The notes under the pieces are model-generated. The model saw nothing but the letters and a program-made list of their open reading frames with translations, was not told where the DNA came from and searched no databases. A program made the translations under genes and the position numbers. A stretch of 64,000 bases of DNA from Melioribacter roseus (GTDB lineage: Bacteria > Bacteroidota > Ignavibacteria > Ignavibacteriales > Melioribacteraceae), in NCBI GenBank assembly GCA_020722065.1, contig DYLK01000003.1:89368-153367 (forward strand), written 5' to 3'. Positions 43,395 to 53,800 of this stretch are shown in pieces. The number at the start of each line of letters is the position of its first letter. Within the stretch, counting starts at the first letter, position 1.

Positions 43395-46300
43395 ATGAAA
43401 AACACAATAATATTATATATCGTACTTCTGAATTCTGTTTTCGCACAATTTGGTGTGAATAAAATTCAATATAAAGACCACGAATGGTTTTATATTCAAA
43501 CAAATCATTTTGACATTTATTTTGACCAAGATGGCAAGCAACTTGCTGATTTTGTGTCTGAAGTTGCAGAAACTTCGTTGGAATCTTTACAAAGAGATTT
43601 GAATTATGAAGTTCAGAATAGAATTTCTTTGATTTTATATAATTCCCATAATAATTTCCAGGAAACAAACACAACCACAAGTATGATAGGACAAGGAACT
43701 GGTGGTTTTACAGAATTATTCAAAAACCGCATGGTTTTTCCATTCGATGGTTCTTGGAAACTTTATCGTCACGTAATTCATCATGAAATGGTTCACGCAA
43801 TAATGAATGACATGCTTTATGGTGGTTCGTTGCAAAATATTATTTCGAGAAATATTACTTTAAATTTACCATTATGGTACCATGAAGGAATGGCGGAATT
43901 TCTATCTTCAACTTGGGATACAAAATCAGATATGTTTATTCGAGATGCAGTGCAAAATGAATATTTGCCTAATATTGAAGGTTTGGGTGGCTACTATGCT
44001 TATCGCGGTGGGCAATCTCTTTTTTATTACATATCTCAGAAATATGGGAGAGAAAAAGTTGGCGAATTGCTGAAAAAAATACACGATTTTGGTAGTTTAA
44101 AAAGCGGATTGGAAGAAAGTCTTGGATTAACATTAGAAGAATTAAACAATCAATGGAAAAAATATCTAAAAAGGGAATATTGGCCTGAAATAAATAAAAT
44201 GAAAGATCCAGAAGAATTTGCTAGAAAATTAACTGACAATAAGAAAGATGGTGGTAATTATTACACTTCACCCGCAATTTCGCCACAAGGTGATAAAATA
44301 ATTTTTATTTCGGATAGAGATATAACTTATGATATTTACCTAATGGACGCAAATAACGGGAAAGATGTTAAAAAAATTGTATCAACAGGTTCAACAATTG
44401 ATTTTGAAGAACTAAATATTCTTTATCCTTCTTTAACTTGGTCGCCAGATAATATTCACGTGGCACTTTCAGAAAAGAGCGATGGTTATGATAAAATAGT
44501 AATTATTAATACAAAAACTGAAGAAACTAGATTCTTGCCGATTAAGTTGGAATCGATTGGTTCGGTTGCGTGGTCGTATGATGGGAAAAAGATTGCGTTT
44601 GCTGGGAGTAATAGCAAACAATCTGACATTTATATCTATTATCTCGATAATGATTCTTTAGTAAATCTTACAAATGATATTTTCTCTGATTTCGAACCAC
44701 GTTGGTCGCCAAATAATCAAATTTTGTACTTTTCTTCAGATAGAAATGATTATCTGAATGACAAAAATCTTCCTGCAGATTTTCGAATGGTGGATATGAT
44801 GTTTGATTATACTGACATTTATTCAATTGAAGAAAAATCTAAAAAAATTGAACGTTTAACAGATTGGAAATATAGTGATGAGGAATCTCCAATTATTTCT
44901 CCAGATGGAAAAGAAATGATTTTTGTATCTGATAAAAATGGTATTTCAAATCTTTATAAATTAAAATTAGAAAAAGATTCATCAAATTCTGATACTTTTT
45001 CAGCTTTCCCAATCACTAATTCTTTGAATGAAGTTAATCAGTTATCAATTTCTTCGGATGGCTCAAAATTAGTTTTCTCATCTCATTTTAATGGAGCTTA
45101 CAATATTTACTTAATTCTAAATCCATTTGAATTGCCCAAAATTGCCGATTCCTTAGAAAATACATCTTTTATGAAAAAATTAGAAACTCGGAAAAAGCCT
45201 TTTTATTCAGTTCCATTTGATGTCGTTATTCCTGAATCAAATGAAATGATAGGCGATAGTGGAATTGTGGCAAATTCAGAAGTGTTAACTGACACGACTT
45301 TGGCTGAATGTCAAATTGACGAAAAATCTACAAAAACGGATTCTGTTAAAACAAATTCTTCTGATTTTGAAATTTATACAGGCGAGTACGTTGATGAAAA
45401 GAATACTGAAGTTAATACTGGTTATAAAAATTATGTTTTTGGAGTTGATACCGTTTTTAATGCGCAAGACACTACAAATCTCAATTCAAATGAAAAATTT
45501 GAGGCAAGACTTGATGAAGACGGAAATTATGCTGTAAAAAAATATAAAGTTCATTTTACTCCAGATATTGTTTATGCAAATGTTGGTTATAGCACATTTT
45601 ACGGCGTTTTGGGATACACAACAATGTCATTTAGCGATATCACTGGCGATCATCAAATTATCGGAATATTAGGCTTGCAATCTGATTTAAAAAATAGTGA
45701 TTATGGAATTGCATATTATTATTTGCCAAAAAGAATAGATTTGGGAATAGAACTATTTCATACTGCAAGATATTTGTATCTGAAAGGAACTTCGGCAATG
45801 GAATTAAACTTGTTTCGTAATTTTAGCAGTTTATTTTCTGTAAATTACCCTTTAAGTAAATTTCACAGTTTAGGTGCAAGTATAAATTTTATGTATTTAA
45901 CTTCTGCTAATTTAGATGATTATTCAGCACCAGAAAAAAATAGTTTTTATACAATTCCAGCAATTTCATTTTCACATGATAATACAATGTGGGGATATTA
46001 TTCGCCAATTCAAGGAACAAGATATAGAATTACAATAATGGGAAATCCAGGTTTTACCAATTATGATGAATCGTTTTATTCTATTTTATGGGATTTTAGA
46101 AAATATACTCGATTTTGGTTCGACAATAGTTTTGTATTCAGATTTTCTGGCGGTTATTCAGGCGGAGCTAATCCACAAAGATTTTTTATCGGTGGAACTG
46201 AAGGTTGGTTGAATTATCAATGGGGAACAAATTCAATTCCAATTGAGCATCCTTCTGATTTTCTATTCTTAACACCTGGATTGCCATTACGCGGATTTGA

Positions 46301-46640
46301 TTATGCAGAACAAATTGGAACCAAATACGGATTATTAAACCTTGAATACAGATTCCCATTTTTTAGATATATAGTAGCTGGACCAGTTCCATTACTTTTT
46401 CAAAATATTCTTGGAGCTGCTTTTTTGGATGCGGGAAGTGCTTGGACAAATGATTCTAATTTGAAATTGTTAAGTAAAAATTATAAAGATAAAATCATTT
46501 TGAACGATTTATTGCTTTCATCTGGAATCGGGTTACGAACATATTTTGTGTTTATGTGGAAATTTGATGTTGCTTGGACAACTGATGGACAAAATTGGAC
46601 GCAACCACGTTATTATTTTTCACTTGGATTTGATTTTTAA
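43395..46640 (+). CDS. Peptidase-MA-like / TolB-type propeller / outer-membrane barrel fusion
   Basis: The protein has 1,081 residues with a signal peptide (MKNTIILYIVLLNSVFAQ). Part 1 (about 20-260) is a peptidase-MA-like metalloprotease domain: HHEMVHAIMNDM (HExxH, about 127-138) and WYHEGMAEFLSS with the third ligand (about 160). Part 2 (about 285-590) is a TolB/PD40 beta-propeller: YTSPAISPQGDKIIFISDRD, YPSLTWSPDN, VAWSYDGKKIAF, EPRWSPNNQILYFSSDRND and PIISPDGKEMIFVSDKNG. Part 3 (about 710-1081) looks like an Omp85/BamA-like beta barrel ending YYFSLGFDF with a terminal Phe. The three-part architecture is known from FCB-group genomes under generic names, and its function is not established. 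A surface protease is inferred. Confidence 0.85.
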   Translation: MKNTIILYIVLLNSVFAQFGVNKIQYKDHEWFYIQTNHFDIYFDQDGKQLADFVSEVAETSLESLQRDLNYEVQNRISLILYNSHNNFQETNTTTSMIGQGTGGFTELFKNRMVFPFDGSWKLYRHVIHHEMVHAIMNDMLYGGSLQNIISRNITLNLPLWYHEGMAEFLSSTWDTKSDMFIRDAVQNEYLPNIEGLGGYYAYRGGQSLFYYISQKYGREKVGELLKKIHDFGSLKSGLEESLGLTLEELNNQWKKYLKREYWPEINKMKDPEEFARKLTDNKKDGGNYYTSPAISPQGDKIIFISDRDITYDIYLMDANNGKDVKKIVSTGSTIDFEELNILYPSLTWSPDNIHVALSEKSDGYDKIVIINTKTEETRFLPIKLESIGSVAWSYDGKKIAFAGSNSKQSDIYIYYLDNDSLVNLTNDIFSDFEPRWSPNNQILYFSSDRNDYLNDKNLPADFRMVDMMFDYTDIYSIEEKSKKIERLTDWKYSDEESPIISPDGKEMIFVSDKNGISNLYKLKLEKDSSNSDTFSAFPITNSLNEVNQLSISSDGSKLVFSSHFNGAYNIYLILNPFELPKIADSLENTSFMKKLETRKKPFYSVPFDVVIPESNEMIGDSGIVANSEVLTDTTLAECQIDEKSTKTDSVKTNSSDFEIYTGEYVDEKNTEVNTGYKNYVFGVDTVFNAQDTTNLNSNEKFEARLDEDGNYAVKKYKVHFTPDIVYANVGYSTFYGVLGYTTMSFSDITGDHQIIGILGLQSDLKNSDYGIAYYYLPKRIDLGIELFHTARYLYLKGTSAMELNLFRNFSSLFSVNYPLSKFHSLGASINFMYLTSANLDDYSAPEKNSFYTIPAISFSHDNTMWGYYSPIQGTRYRITIMGNPGFTNYDESFYSILWDFRKYTRFWFDNSFVFRFSGGYSGGANPQRFFIGGTEGWLNYQWGTNSIPIEHPSDFLFLTPGLPLRGFDYAEQIGTKYGLLNLEYRFPFFRYIVAGPVPLLFQNILGAAFLDAGSAWTNDSNLKLLSKNYKDKIILNDLLLSSGIGLRTYFVFMWKFDVAWTTDGQNWTQPRYYFSLGFDF

Positions 46641-46664
46641 CAAAGAAATTTATTAGGAAAATTT

Positions 46665-47603
46665 ATGAGTTATTACGACAGAGATTATTATCGCCCAACG
46701 GGTTTTGGTGGATTTTCTTTTTTCCCACCAGTTATTAAACAGTTACTTATTATTAATGTTGTTGTCTTTCTTCTTCAACAAATGATAAATAATATCGCTT
46801 TCGGTGAAATACCTGGTTGGTATTTACTTAACCATTATTTTGCCTTAAATCCTTTGGTTGGATTCGACAGATTTGGAGAAAGTAACAATTTCGAAATTTG
46901 GCAATTATTTACATATCAATTTATGCACGGAGGATTTTCTCACATTTTTTATAATATGTTAATGCTTTGGATGTTTGGAATGGAAATAGAAAATCTTTGG
47001 GGCTCAAAAAAGTTTTTGATTTTTTATTTAACTTCGGGTGTTGGAGCTGGTTTAGTTCAAATACTTTTTGCACCTATTTTTGAAAATTCATTAGCTCCAG
47101 TAATCGGCGCATCGGGTTCAGTTTTTGGCGTAATGCTTGCTTTTGCAATGCTTTTCCCAAATAGATATATTTTTCTATATTTTCTTGTCCCACTAAAAGC
47201 AAAGTATTTAATCGGTTTCTTATTTATTGTTGAATTACTTTCTGTTGGCGGATTCTCTTTCGTCGCACATTTAGCTCATATTGGAGGAGCAGTTACAGGT
47301 GCAATTTTCGTATTATTTGATAAAAATTATCACTTTAATTTTGAAAGTTGGAAATTTTTCTCAATGCCAAAAAAATCAAAAAAGAAACCGCTAAATAATT
47401 TCAGACGACCATTTACTGCTAAAAAAGATAATATTCAAGATGCAGAATTTTATGATATAGATTCTTTTCATAATAAACAAGCTGATCAAGAAATTTCTCA
47501 AGCTACGATTGATGCAATTCTTGACAAAATATCGCAAAGTGGTTATAAAAATCTAACTGAAGAAGAAAAAAGAATTCTATTTGAAGCAAGTAAGAAAAAA
47601 TGA
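46665..47603 (+). CDS. Rhomboid-family intramembrane serine protease
   Basis: The protein has 312 residues with six membrane helices in the first 220. The catalytic Ser is in GASGSVFGVMLAFA (about 150) and the catalytic His in HLAHIGGAVTGAIF (about 205). HGGFSHIFYNMLMLWMFG (about 87-104) is the conserved helix-2 His/Asn motif. The cytosolic C-terminal tail of about 90 residues carries a helical stretch (ATIDAILDKISQSGYKNL, then TEEEKRILFEASKKK) common in Bacteroidota rhomboids. Rhomboids cut membrane proteins within the bilayer; the target is unknown. Confidence 0.93.
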   Translation: MSYYDRDYYRPTGFGGFSFFPPVIKQLLIINVVVFLLQQMINNIAFGEIPGWYLLNHYFALNPLVGFDRFGESNNFEIWQLFTYQFMHGGFSHIFYNMLMLWMFGMEIENLWGSKKFLIFYLTSGVGAGLVQILFAPIFENSLAPVIGASGSVFGVMLAFAMLFPNRYIFLYFLVPLKAKYLIGFLFIVELLSVGGFSFVAHLAHIGGAVTGAIFVLFDKNYHFNFESWKFFSMPKKSKKKPLNNFRRPFTAKKDNIQDAEFYDIDSFHNKQADQEISQATIDAILDKISQSGYKNLTEEEKRILFEASKKK

Positions 47604-47923
47604 AATATTTAATAATTACTTTCGTTAGTTTAATTATTATTAGTTGCAGTTTGTTGGAAAATCAAAGAAAAAAAGAAGATTTGCCAAAGATTTATATCGA
47701 TTTGCTTATTTTAGCAAATACTCCAACTCAAACTTATAAGTTCAAACAAGATTCAATTTTAGCTAGTTATGAAATAACAAAAGAAGAATATGATAAACTT
47801 ATTTTGGAATTAATGAAAAGTGAAGAAGATTGGAATGAATTTACTGAAAAAGCTACAATTTATCTCGATACGCTTAAAGTACAAGCAAGAAGAGGGAAGT
47901 TTACTCCAAAGCAATTATTGTAA
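47600..47923 (+). CDS. Small lipoprotein (DUF4296-like)
   Basis: The protein has 107 residues with a lipobox (LIIISCS, Cys about residue 16), so it should be a lipid-anchored envelope protein. The remainder is helical and charged (LPKIYIDLLILANTPTQTY; EYDKLILELMKSEEDWNEF), which resembles DUF4296-type lipoproteins of Bacteroidota; the match is tentative. The ATG overlaps the rhomboid stop by 4 bases. The last 23 bases overlap, on the other strand, the end of a metallophosphoesterase remnant. Confidence 0.75.
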   Translation: MKYLIITFVSLIIISCSLLENQRKKEDLPKIYIDLLILANTPTQTYKFKQDSILASYEITKEEYDKLILELMKSEEDWNEFTEKATIYLDTLKVQARRGKFTPKQLL

Positions 47924-48118
47924 TTTCAGCACTTGAGTTGTAACGTATTGGTGCTCCAGACATTCCCAAACCACGATTTACGTATGCGATCATTTTTCCA
48001 AAATAAAATTCACCACAAACGTATTTCCCTTCCAAAATTGATGCAGAAAGATTGATGAAAGGGAAGAAAATTACTACTTGTCCCCGTGTATATGCCCTTC
48101 TGCTTTTCCATCTTTCAT
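47901..48118 (-). pseudogene. Remnant of a YkuE-like metallophosphoesterase (C-terminal end, frameshifted)
   Basis: On the minus strand, 48118 to about 48083 reads MKDGKAEGHIHG, and after a one-base shift at the C-run 48082-48085 it continues GQVVIFFPFINLSAS, GKYVCGEFYFGKMIAYVNRG, LGMSGAPIRYNSSAEITII and stops at 47901-47903. This is the GHTHGGQ motif and C-terminal strands of calcineurin-like phosphoesterases (YkuE type). About three quarters of the gene, including all other metal ligands, is missing. No start or ribosome site is present, so it is decayed DNA between two plus-strand operons. Confidence 0.82.
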
Positions 48119-48230
48119 CGCTGAAAAAATAGGAATTTGGTGTTATAAATAATTTAAGTTAAATTTTTTTCCATTTTTTATTTGATATTTGTATGATAAA
48201 AACATAGATTATTTATCCTTTTTTTTTAAG

Positions 48231-48953
48231 ATGCTAACAGAAAATTTACATATCGTAACCCAAAAAATTATTTCTGCTTGCTATAATTCTGGCAGAAATA
48301 TAAATGATATAAAGCTTTTAGCAATTTCTAAAACTAAACCAATTTGGATGATTGAAGAGTTATTCAAAAATGGGGTTACAGATTTTGGAGAAAGCAAGGC
48401 ACAGGATTTTCGAGATAAAGTTGAAATGATAAAATTACCCATTAATTGGCATTTTGTCGGAAATCTTCAAAAAAATAAAATTAAATATATTGTAGGAAAG
48501 GCTAAATTAATACACTCGGTAGATAATTTTGACATTGCTTATGAAATCAGTAAAAGAGCTGAAATTTTAAACATGACTCAACCAATTTTAATTGAAGTTA
48601 ATACTTCTGAAGAAGAAACAAAACACGGACTTATTACTGAAAATGATGTTTTGGCTTTGTTAGAAAGTTGTAAAAAATTGAAGAATATCAATGTAATTGG
48701 TTTAATGACTATGGCACCTTTCACTGAAGACAAAGAACGAATTAGACAAAGTTTTGCAAGACTAAAAAATTATATGATTAATTTCAATAAACAAGGTTTT
48801 AATTTATTTGAACTTTCAATGGGAATGTCAAATGATTTTGATATTGCAATTGAAGAAGGGGCAACAATTATTCGTTTAGGAACAATTTTATTTGGGGAAA
48901 GAAATTTAGAACAAGATTGGCGAAAAAATGGCAATAACTCCATTAGATATTGA
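48231..48953 (+). CDS. yggS: YggS-family PLP homeostasis protein
   Basis: The protein has 240 residues from ATG 48231; an in-frame ATG at 48189 would add 14 atypical residues. It is an alanine-racemase-fold, single-domain PLP carrier that keeps free pyridoxal phosphate low. The PLP Lys is in LLAISKTKPIWMI (about 32-36), and NWHFVGNLQKNKIKYI, EVNTSEEETKHG, GLMTMAPFTED and LSMGMSNDFDIAIEEGAT follow. The end IIRLGTILFGERN is conserved. It overlaps divIVA by 26 bases; the yggS-divIVA order is common. Confidence 0.94.
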   Translation: MLTENLHIVTQKIISACYNSGRNINDIKLLAISKTKPIWMIEELFKNGVTDFGESKAQDFRDKVEMIKLPINWHFVGNLQKNKIKYIVGKAKLIHSVDNFDIAYEISKRAEILNMTQPILIEVNTSEEETKHGLITENDVLALLESCKKLKNINVIGLMTMAPFTEDKERIRQSFARLKNYMINFNKQGFNLFELSMGMSNDFDIAIEEGATIIRLGTILFGERNLEQDWRKNGNNSIRY

Positions 48954-49413
48954 AAAACAAGAATTTAGCAATTCTTTTTTTGGATTTAGCAAAATTGAAG
49001 TTGAGACGTATCTTTATAAAGTAGCTCAAGAATTTCATAGAATTTTTCAAGAAAATGCAGAGCTAAAATCAAAAATTGAAATTCTAAATTTTGACATCGA
49101 AAAGTACAAGAAAATTGAAAACAATCTTCAAATTACTTTACTGAATGCACAAGAAAGTACACAAAAAATCCAGAATGATGCAAAAATTCAAAGTGAACAA
49201 GTTTTAGCTGAAGCAATTAATAACGCAGAAAGAATAAAAAAAGAAGCAGAAGAAAATGCAAAAAACATTCGGAATTCTGTTTCAGATTTGCAAGAATCCA
49301 AAAACAGACTTATTTCCGAACTTAAATCAATTATTACAACTCAAGAATTATTACTTGCTAGAAAAGGATTTTCGACAGAGCAAAAAATACTAACAAATAC
49401 GGAAAACGAATGA
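48928..49413 (+). CDS. divIVA: DivIVA-domain protein
   Basis: The 161-residue protein opens with the DivIVA N-terminal lipid-binding domain (ITPLDIEKQEFSNSFFGFSK, then VETYLYKVAQEF, about 3-35). A long coiled coil follows (about 40-150) with IQNDAKIQSEQVLAEAINNA and ERIKKEAEENAKNIRN. DivIVA proteins bind curved membrane and recruit partners for division or growth. It overlaps yggS upstream and the nucleoside phosphorylase gene by 4 bases downstream. Confidence 0.9.
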   Translation: MAITPLDIEKQEFSNSFFGFSKIEVETYLYKVAQEFHRIFQENAELKSKIEILNFDIEKYKKIENNLQITLLNAQESTQKIQNDAKIQSEQVLAEAINNAERIKKEAEENAKNIRNSVSDLQESKNRLISELKSIITTQELLLARKGFSTEQKILTNTENE

Positions 49414-50231
49414 GCGAATTATTAAAGAAAATTCAACAAGTATTACAAGTTATTAGTCAAAAAACCACAAAAAAATATGAAATCGGAATTATACTTGGAA
49501 CTGGACTTGGCGGTTTAGTAAAAGATATTGAAGTTGAATTTACTTTTGATTATTCTGAATTACCGCATTTTCCTCTTTCTACTGTTGAATCACACGTGGG
49601 AAAAATGATTTTAGGTTCAATAGCTGGTAAAAATGTAGTAGTACTTCAAGGTAGATTTCATTATTACGAAGGTTATACAATGCAGCAAATAACTTTTCCC
49701 GTTCGCGTAATGAAATTCTTGGGTGTGAAATATTTACTAGTTTCAAATGCTTGTGGTGGGATGAATCCAATTTATAAACGTGGTGATTTGATGATAATAA
49801 ATGATCACATAAATTTACTTGGTGATAATCCTTTAATTGGCAAAAATGAAGATGAACTTGGTCCACGTTTTCCAGATATGAGCGAACCATATTCTGAAGA
49901 ATTAATTCAAATCGCTGAAAAAGTTGCACTTGAAAATAAATTAAAAGTACAAAAAGGAGTTTATGTTGCAGTTCCTGGTCCAAATTTGGAAACAAAGGCT
50001 GAATATCGCTTCTTACGAACAATTGGAGCAGACGTTGTTGGAATGTCCACTGTTCCTGAAAATATTGTTGCAAACCACATGGGAATTAAGGTTTTGGGAA
50101 TTAGTATTGTTACAGACGAATGTTTCCCAGATTTACTAAAACCAGTAAGTGTGGAAGAAGTTATTGAAGCGGCAAACTTAGCTGAACCAAAAATGACAAA
50201 AATTTTCCACGAAGTTATAAAAGAGTTATAA
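49410..50231 (+). CDS. punA: Purine nucleoside phosphorylase
   Basis: The 273-residue protein is a trimeric-type (PNP class II) phosphorylase that splits inosine or guanosine to base and ribose-1-phosphate. Seen: GIILGTGLGGLVKDI (phosphate loop, about 25-39), VVVLQGRFHYYEGYTMQQIT (about 75-94), LLVSNACGGMNPIYKRGDLM (about 110-129), YVAVPGPNLETKAEYRFLRT (about 187-206), and GADVVGMSTVPENIVANHMG with the conserved Met-Ser (about 208-227). The length is normal. Confidence 0.95.
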   Translation: MSELLKKIQQVLQVISQKTTKKYEIGIILGTGLGGLVKDIEVEFTFDYSELPHFPLSTVESHVGKMILGSIAGKNVVVLQGRFHYYEGYTMQQITFPVRVMKFLGVKYLLVSNACGGMNPIYKRGDLMIINDHINLLGDNPLIGKNEDELGPRFPDMSEPYSEELIQIAEKVALENKLKVQKGVYVAVPGPNLETKAEYRFLRTIGADVVGMSTVPENIVANHMGIKVLGISIVTDECFPDLLKPVSVEEVIEAANLAEPKMTKIFHEVIKEL

Positions 50232-50840
50232 ATGAAAAAAACAAATATTTCATATTATTTGGTTGGAATTTTGATTTTATTTATAGTTACGGCTTCAAAT
50301 TTCGTAAATATTCAAATTTTAAGTACAGAATTTAAGTCAATTGCTATTTGGTTTATTCTATCATCGCTTGGGTTTATTTTTGGTTGGATTTTGAATAAAA
50401 TATCAGATTGGAAAAGCGGTGGAACTTTATTAATAATTATTCTAATATTTTCAGTTGTGATTGCTATTTTTAATTCTGTAGTTAATTATTCTCAAAGTGG
50501 AATAGAATCAAAAATAATATTAATATTAACGCAAGTTTTAAAATCGTTATTATTACTTTCAGTAACTGCTTTTGGATTTTCATTTGCCGAAAATTTATCG
50601 AAAAATTGTCTTCCAGAAAATCCTACGCAAACTGAATCTGAAATCAATTTGAAAATTCAAAATGCAGAAGAGAAGGCCAGATTGATTATTAAAGAAGCTG
50701 AAAACATAAAACAAACAATAATTCAAGATTCGCAAACTGCTGTAAAAGAATTAGAACAAAATGAATTTAAGTTAAAAATAAAATTAAACGAATTAATCTC
50801 GGCTGAAAAAGAGATTTTATCAAAATATGAACAAAAATAG
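50232..50840 (+). CDS. Membrane protein with C-terminal coiled coil
   Basis: The 202-residue protein has four membrane helices (about 7-27, 36-56, 64-85 and 95-120) followed by a charged coiled coil (about 133-202; NAEEKARLIIKEAENIKQTI). The tail resembles the DivIVA coiled coil two genes upstream in its A/E/K heptad make-up. I do not recognise a family. It starts at the base after the phosphorylase stop and ends 11 bases before ileS. A membrane partner for the DivIVA-like protein is one possibility, based only on position and coiled-coil style. Confidence 0.7.
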   Translation: MKKTNISYYLVGILILFIVTASNFVNIQILSTEFKSIAIWFILSSLGFIFGWILNKISDWKSGGTLLIIILIFSVVIAIFNSVVNYSQSGIESKIILILTQVLKSLLLLSVTAFGFSFAENLSKNCLPENPTQTESEINLKIQNAEEKARLIIKEAENIKQTIIQDSQTAVKELEQNEFKLKIKLNELISAEKEILSKYEQK

Positions 50841-50851
50841 ATAGAAAAATT

Positions 50852-53800
50852 ATGTTTAAACAGTATAAGAAAGTTGATTATCCAGAAATAGAAAAACAAA
50901 TCCTTCAGAATTGGAAGGAAAATCAAATATTTGAAAAAAGTATTTCATCTCGAGATGAAAACAAACCTTTTACTTTTTATGAAGGACCACCAACGGCAAA
51001 CGGGAAACCAGGAATTCATCACGTAATGGCTCGAAGTTTGAAAGATTTGGTTTGTCGCTACAAAACATTGCAAGGTTACAGAGTTCACAGAAAAGCTGGT
51101 TGGGATACTCACGGTTTACCAGTTGAAATTGAAGTTGAAAAGCAACTTGGAATTAAGAGTAAAAGTGAAATTCCAGAATTTGGAGTAGCAAAATATAACA
51201 AAGCTTGCTACAATTCGGTTTTTACCTACAAAGAACTTTGGGAACAAATGACCGAGAGAATGGGATATTGGGTAGATCTTTCAGAACCTTACATTACTTG
51301 CGACCAAAATTACATCGAATCTGTTTGGTGGGCATTAAAAACTCTGTTCGATAAAGGATTACTTTTCAAAGACTATAAAATTGTTCCACAATGTCCACGC
51401 TCGGAAACTGTTCTTTCATCGCACGAATTGGCACTCGGCTATAAAGAAACAAAAGATCCTTCTGTTTATGTGCTGTTCAAAATCAATGACGAAAAATTTG
51501 CCGATGAAGAAACTTTCTTTTTGGTTTGGACAACAACTCCTTGGACTTTAATTTCAAATGTGGCAGTTGCAGTTGGACCAAATATTGATTACGTAAAAAT
51601 CAAAACTGACAATAAATTGATGATTTTGGCAAAAGAAAGATTATCAGTTATTCAAAATGAATATGAAATTATTTCTGAATACAAAGGAAGTTATTTAGTT
51701 GGAACAAGTTACGAACAACTTTTTGATTATTGCACAGTTGACAAAAAAGCGTTTTTTGCTATCGAAGCTGATTTTGTAAGCACTGAAGATGGCTCGGGAA
51801 TTGTTCATATTGCTCCAGCATTTGGTGCTGACGATTATGAAGTATCAAAGAAAAATAATTTGCCATTTTTACAACCAGTCCGAAGGAATGGGACATTTAC
51901 AGAAGAAGTTACTGATTTCGAAAACCAATTTGTTAAAGATGCCGATGCGGGAATTATTATAAAATTAAAAGAAAAAGGTCAACTTTACAGAAAGGAAACA
52001 ATTCTTCACACTTATCCGTTTAGTTGGCGTTTTGATGATGTTCCTGTCATTTATTATGCACGCGAATCTTGGTTTATTCGAACAACAAGTATTGCCGATA
52101 AAATGGTTGAATTAAACAAAACAATCAATTGGTATCCACCAGAAGTTGGTTCGGGAAGATTTGGAAATTGGTTGGAAGAAAATAAAGATTGGGCACTTTC
52201 GCGAGATAGATTTTGGGCAACTCCACTTCCAATTTGGATTTCGGAAGATGGCGAAATGTTTGCTATTGGAAGCGTTGCCGAACTGAAAGAAGGCTTTATC
52301 ATTAAAAATGGCGAAAAAGTAAAAATATCAACTTTGAACGAGAATGAAATAGATTTACACAAGCCGTTTGTGGACGAAGTTTTCTTTGAGAAAAATGGGA
52401 AAATATTCAATCGCACACCTGAATTAATTGACGTTTGGTTTGATTCGGGAGCTATGCCATTCGCACAATTCCATTATCCATTTGAAAACAAAGAATTATT
52501 TGAAAAAAATTATCCTGCAGATTTCATTTGCGAAGGAATTGACCAAACTCGGGGTTGGTTTTATACTTTACATGCAATCGGAACAATGTTATTTGGAAAA
52601 GTTGCATACAAAAATCTAATTGTAAACGAACTTATTCTCGATAAAAATGGCTTGAAAATGTCAAAATCTCGAGGGAATACAGTAAATCCTTTCGAATTAT
52701 TTGATAAATATGGAGCTGATGCCACACGTTGGTATTTGGTTACAACAAGTCCGCCTTGGAAACCAACATTATTCGATGAAGAAGGAATTTTGGAAGTACA
52801 GAGAAAGTTTTTTGGTACAATTGTAAACACATATTCTTTCTTTGCACTTTATGCAAATTTGGATAACTTCACATATTCTGAAACACAAATTCAATATGAA
52901 AATCGTCCAGAAATTGATAGATGGATAATTTCAAAAATGAATTCGGTTGTGGAAGAATATCAAAAATTAATGGATTCTTATGATGTTACAAAAGCTGCAA
53001 GATTAGTTTCAGATTTTACTATCGATGAAGTTTCTAATTGGTATGTTCGCCGAAATCGTCGCAGATTTTGGAAATCTGAAATCAATGAAAATAAACTTGC
53101 TGCTTATCAAACATTGTATGAAGTACTAATTACAATTGCAAAATTAGCATCTCCATTTGCTCCATTTATTTCTGATGAAATATATCAAAATCTTAATTCA
53201 GTTACTCAAAAAGAAAATTACGAATCTGTACATTTAACTACATTTCCATCAATATCGTATGTTGATAAAAATCTTGAAGAAAAAATGGAAATAGCGCAGA
53301 AAGTAGTTTTTCTAACTCGTTCGATGCGAGCAAAAGGTAATTTGAAAGTCCGCCAACCACTTCAGAAAATTATGGTTGCAGTAAATCAAGAAAAACGAGA
53401 AGCAATTAGAGAAATGCAAGATGTTATTTTAGAAGAAATTAATATCAAACATCTTGAACTTTTAGTTGATGATTCTGGAATAGTAAGTAAATCAGCAAAA
53501 CCAAACTTTAAGGTTATTGGTCCAAAATACGGCAAATTAGTTAAACCACTTACGAATGCAATTAAAGAAATGTCAAAAGACCAAATTGCAGAACTTGAAA
53601 AAAATGGGAAAATTACACTTTCAGTTGAAAATGAATCCTTATCAGTTGGTTTTGATGAAATTGAAATTTTGTCAACTCAAATCGAAGGTTGGATTGTTGA
53701 AACAGAAAATGGTCTAACAGTTGCAATTGACACAGAATTAAATGAAAATTTGATTGCCGAAGGCTATGCAAGGGAATTTGTCAATAGAGTTCAGAATATG

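Noticed and set aside
49579..50073. 164-codon minus-strand frame opposite the purine nucleoside phosphorylase gene
   Set aside because: It is antisense to a well-conserved enzyme, is rich in Leu, Gln and His, and has no start signal.
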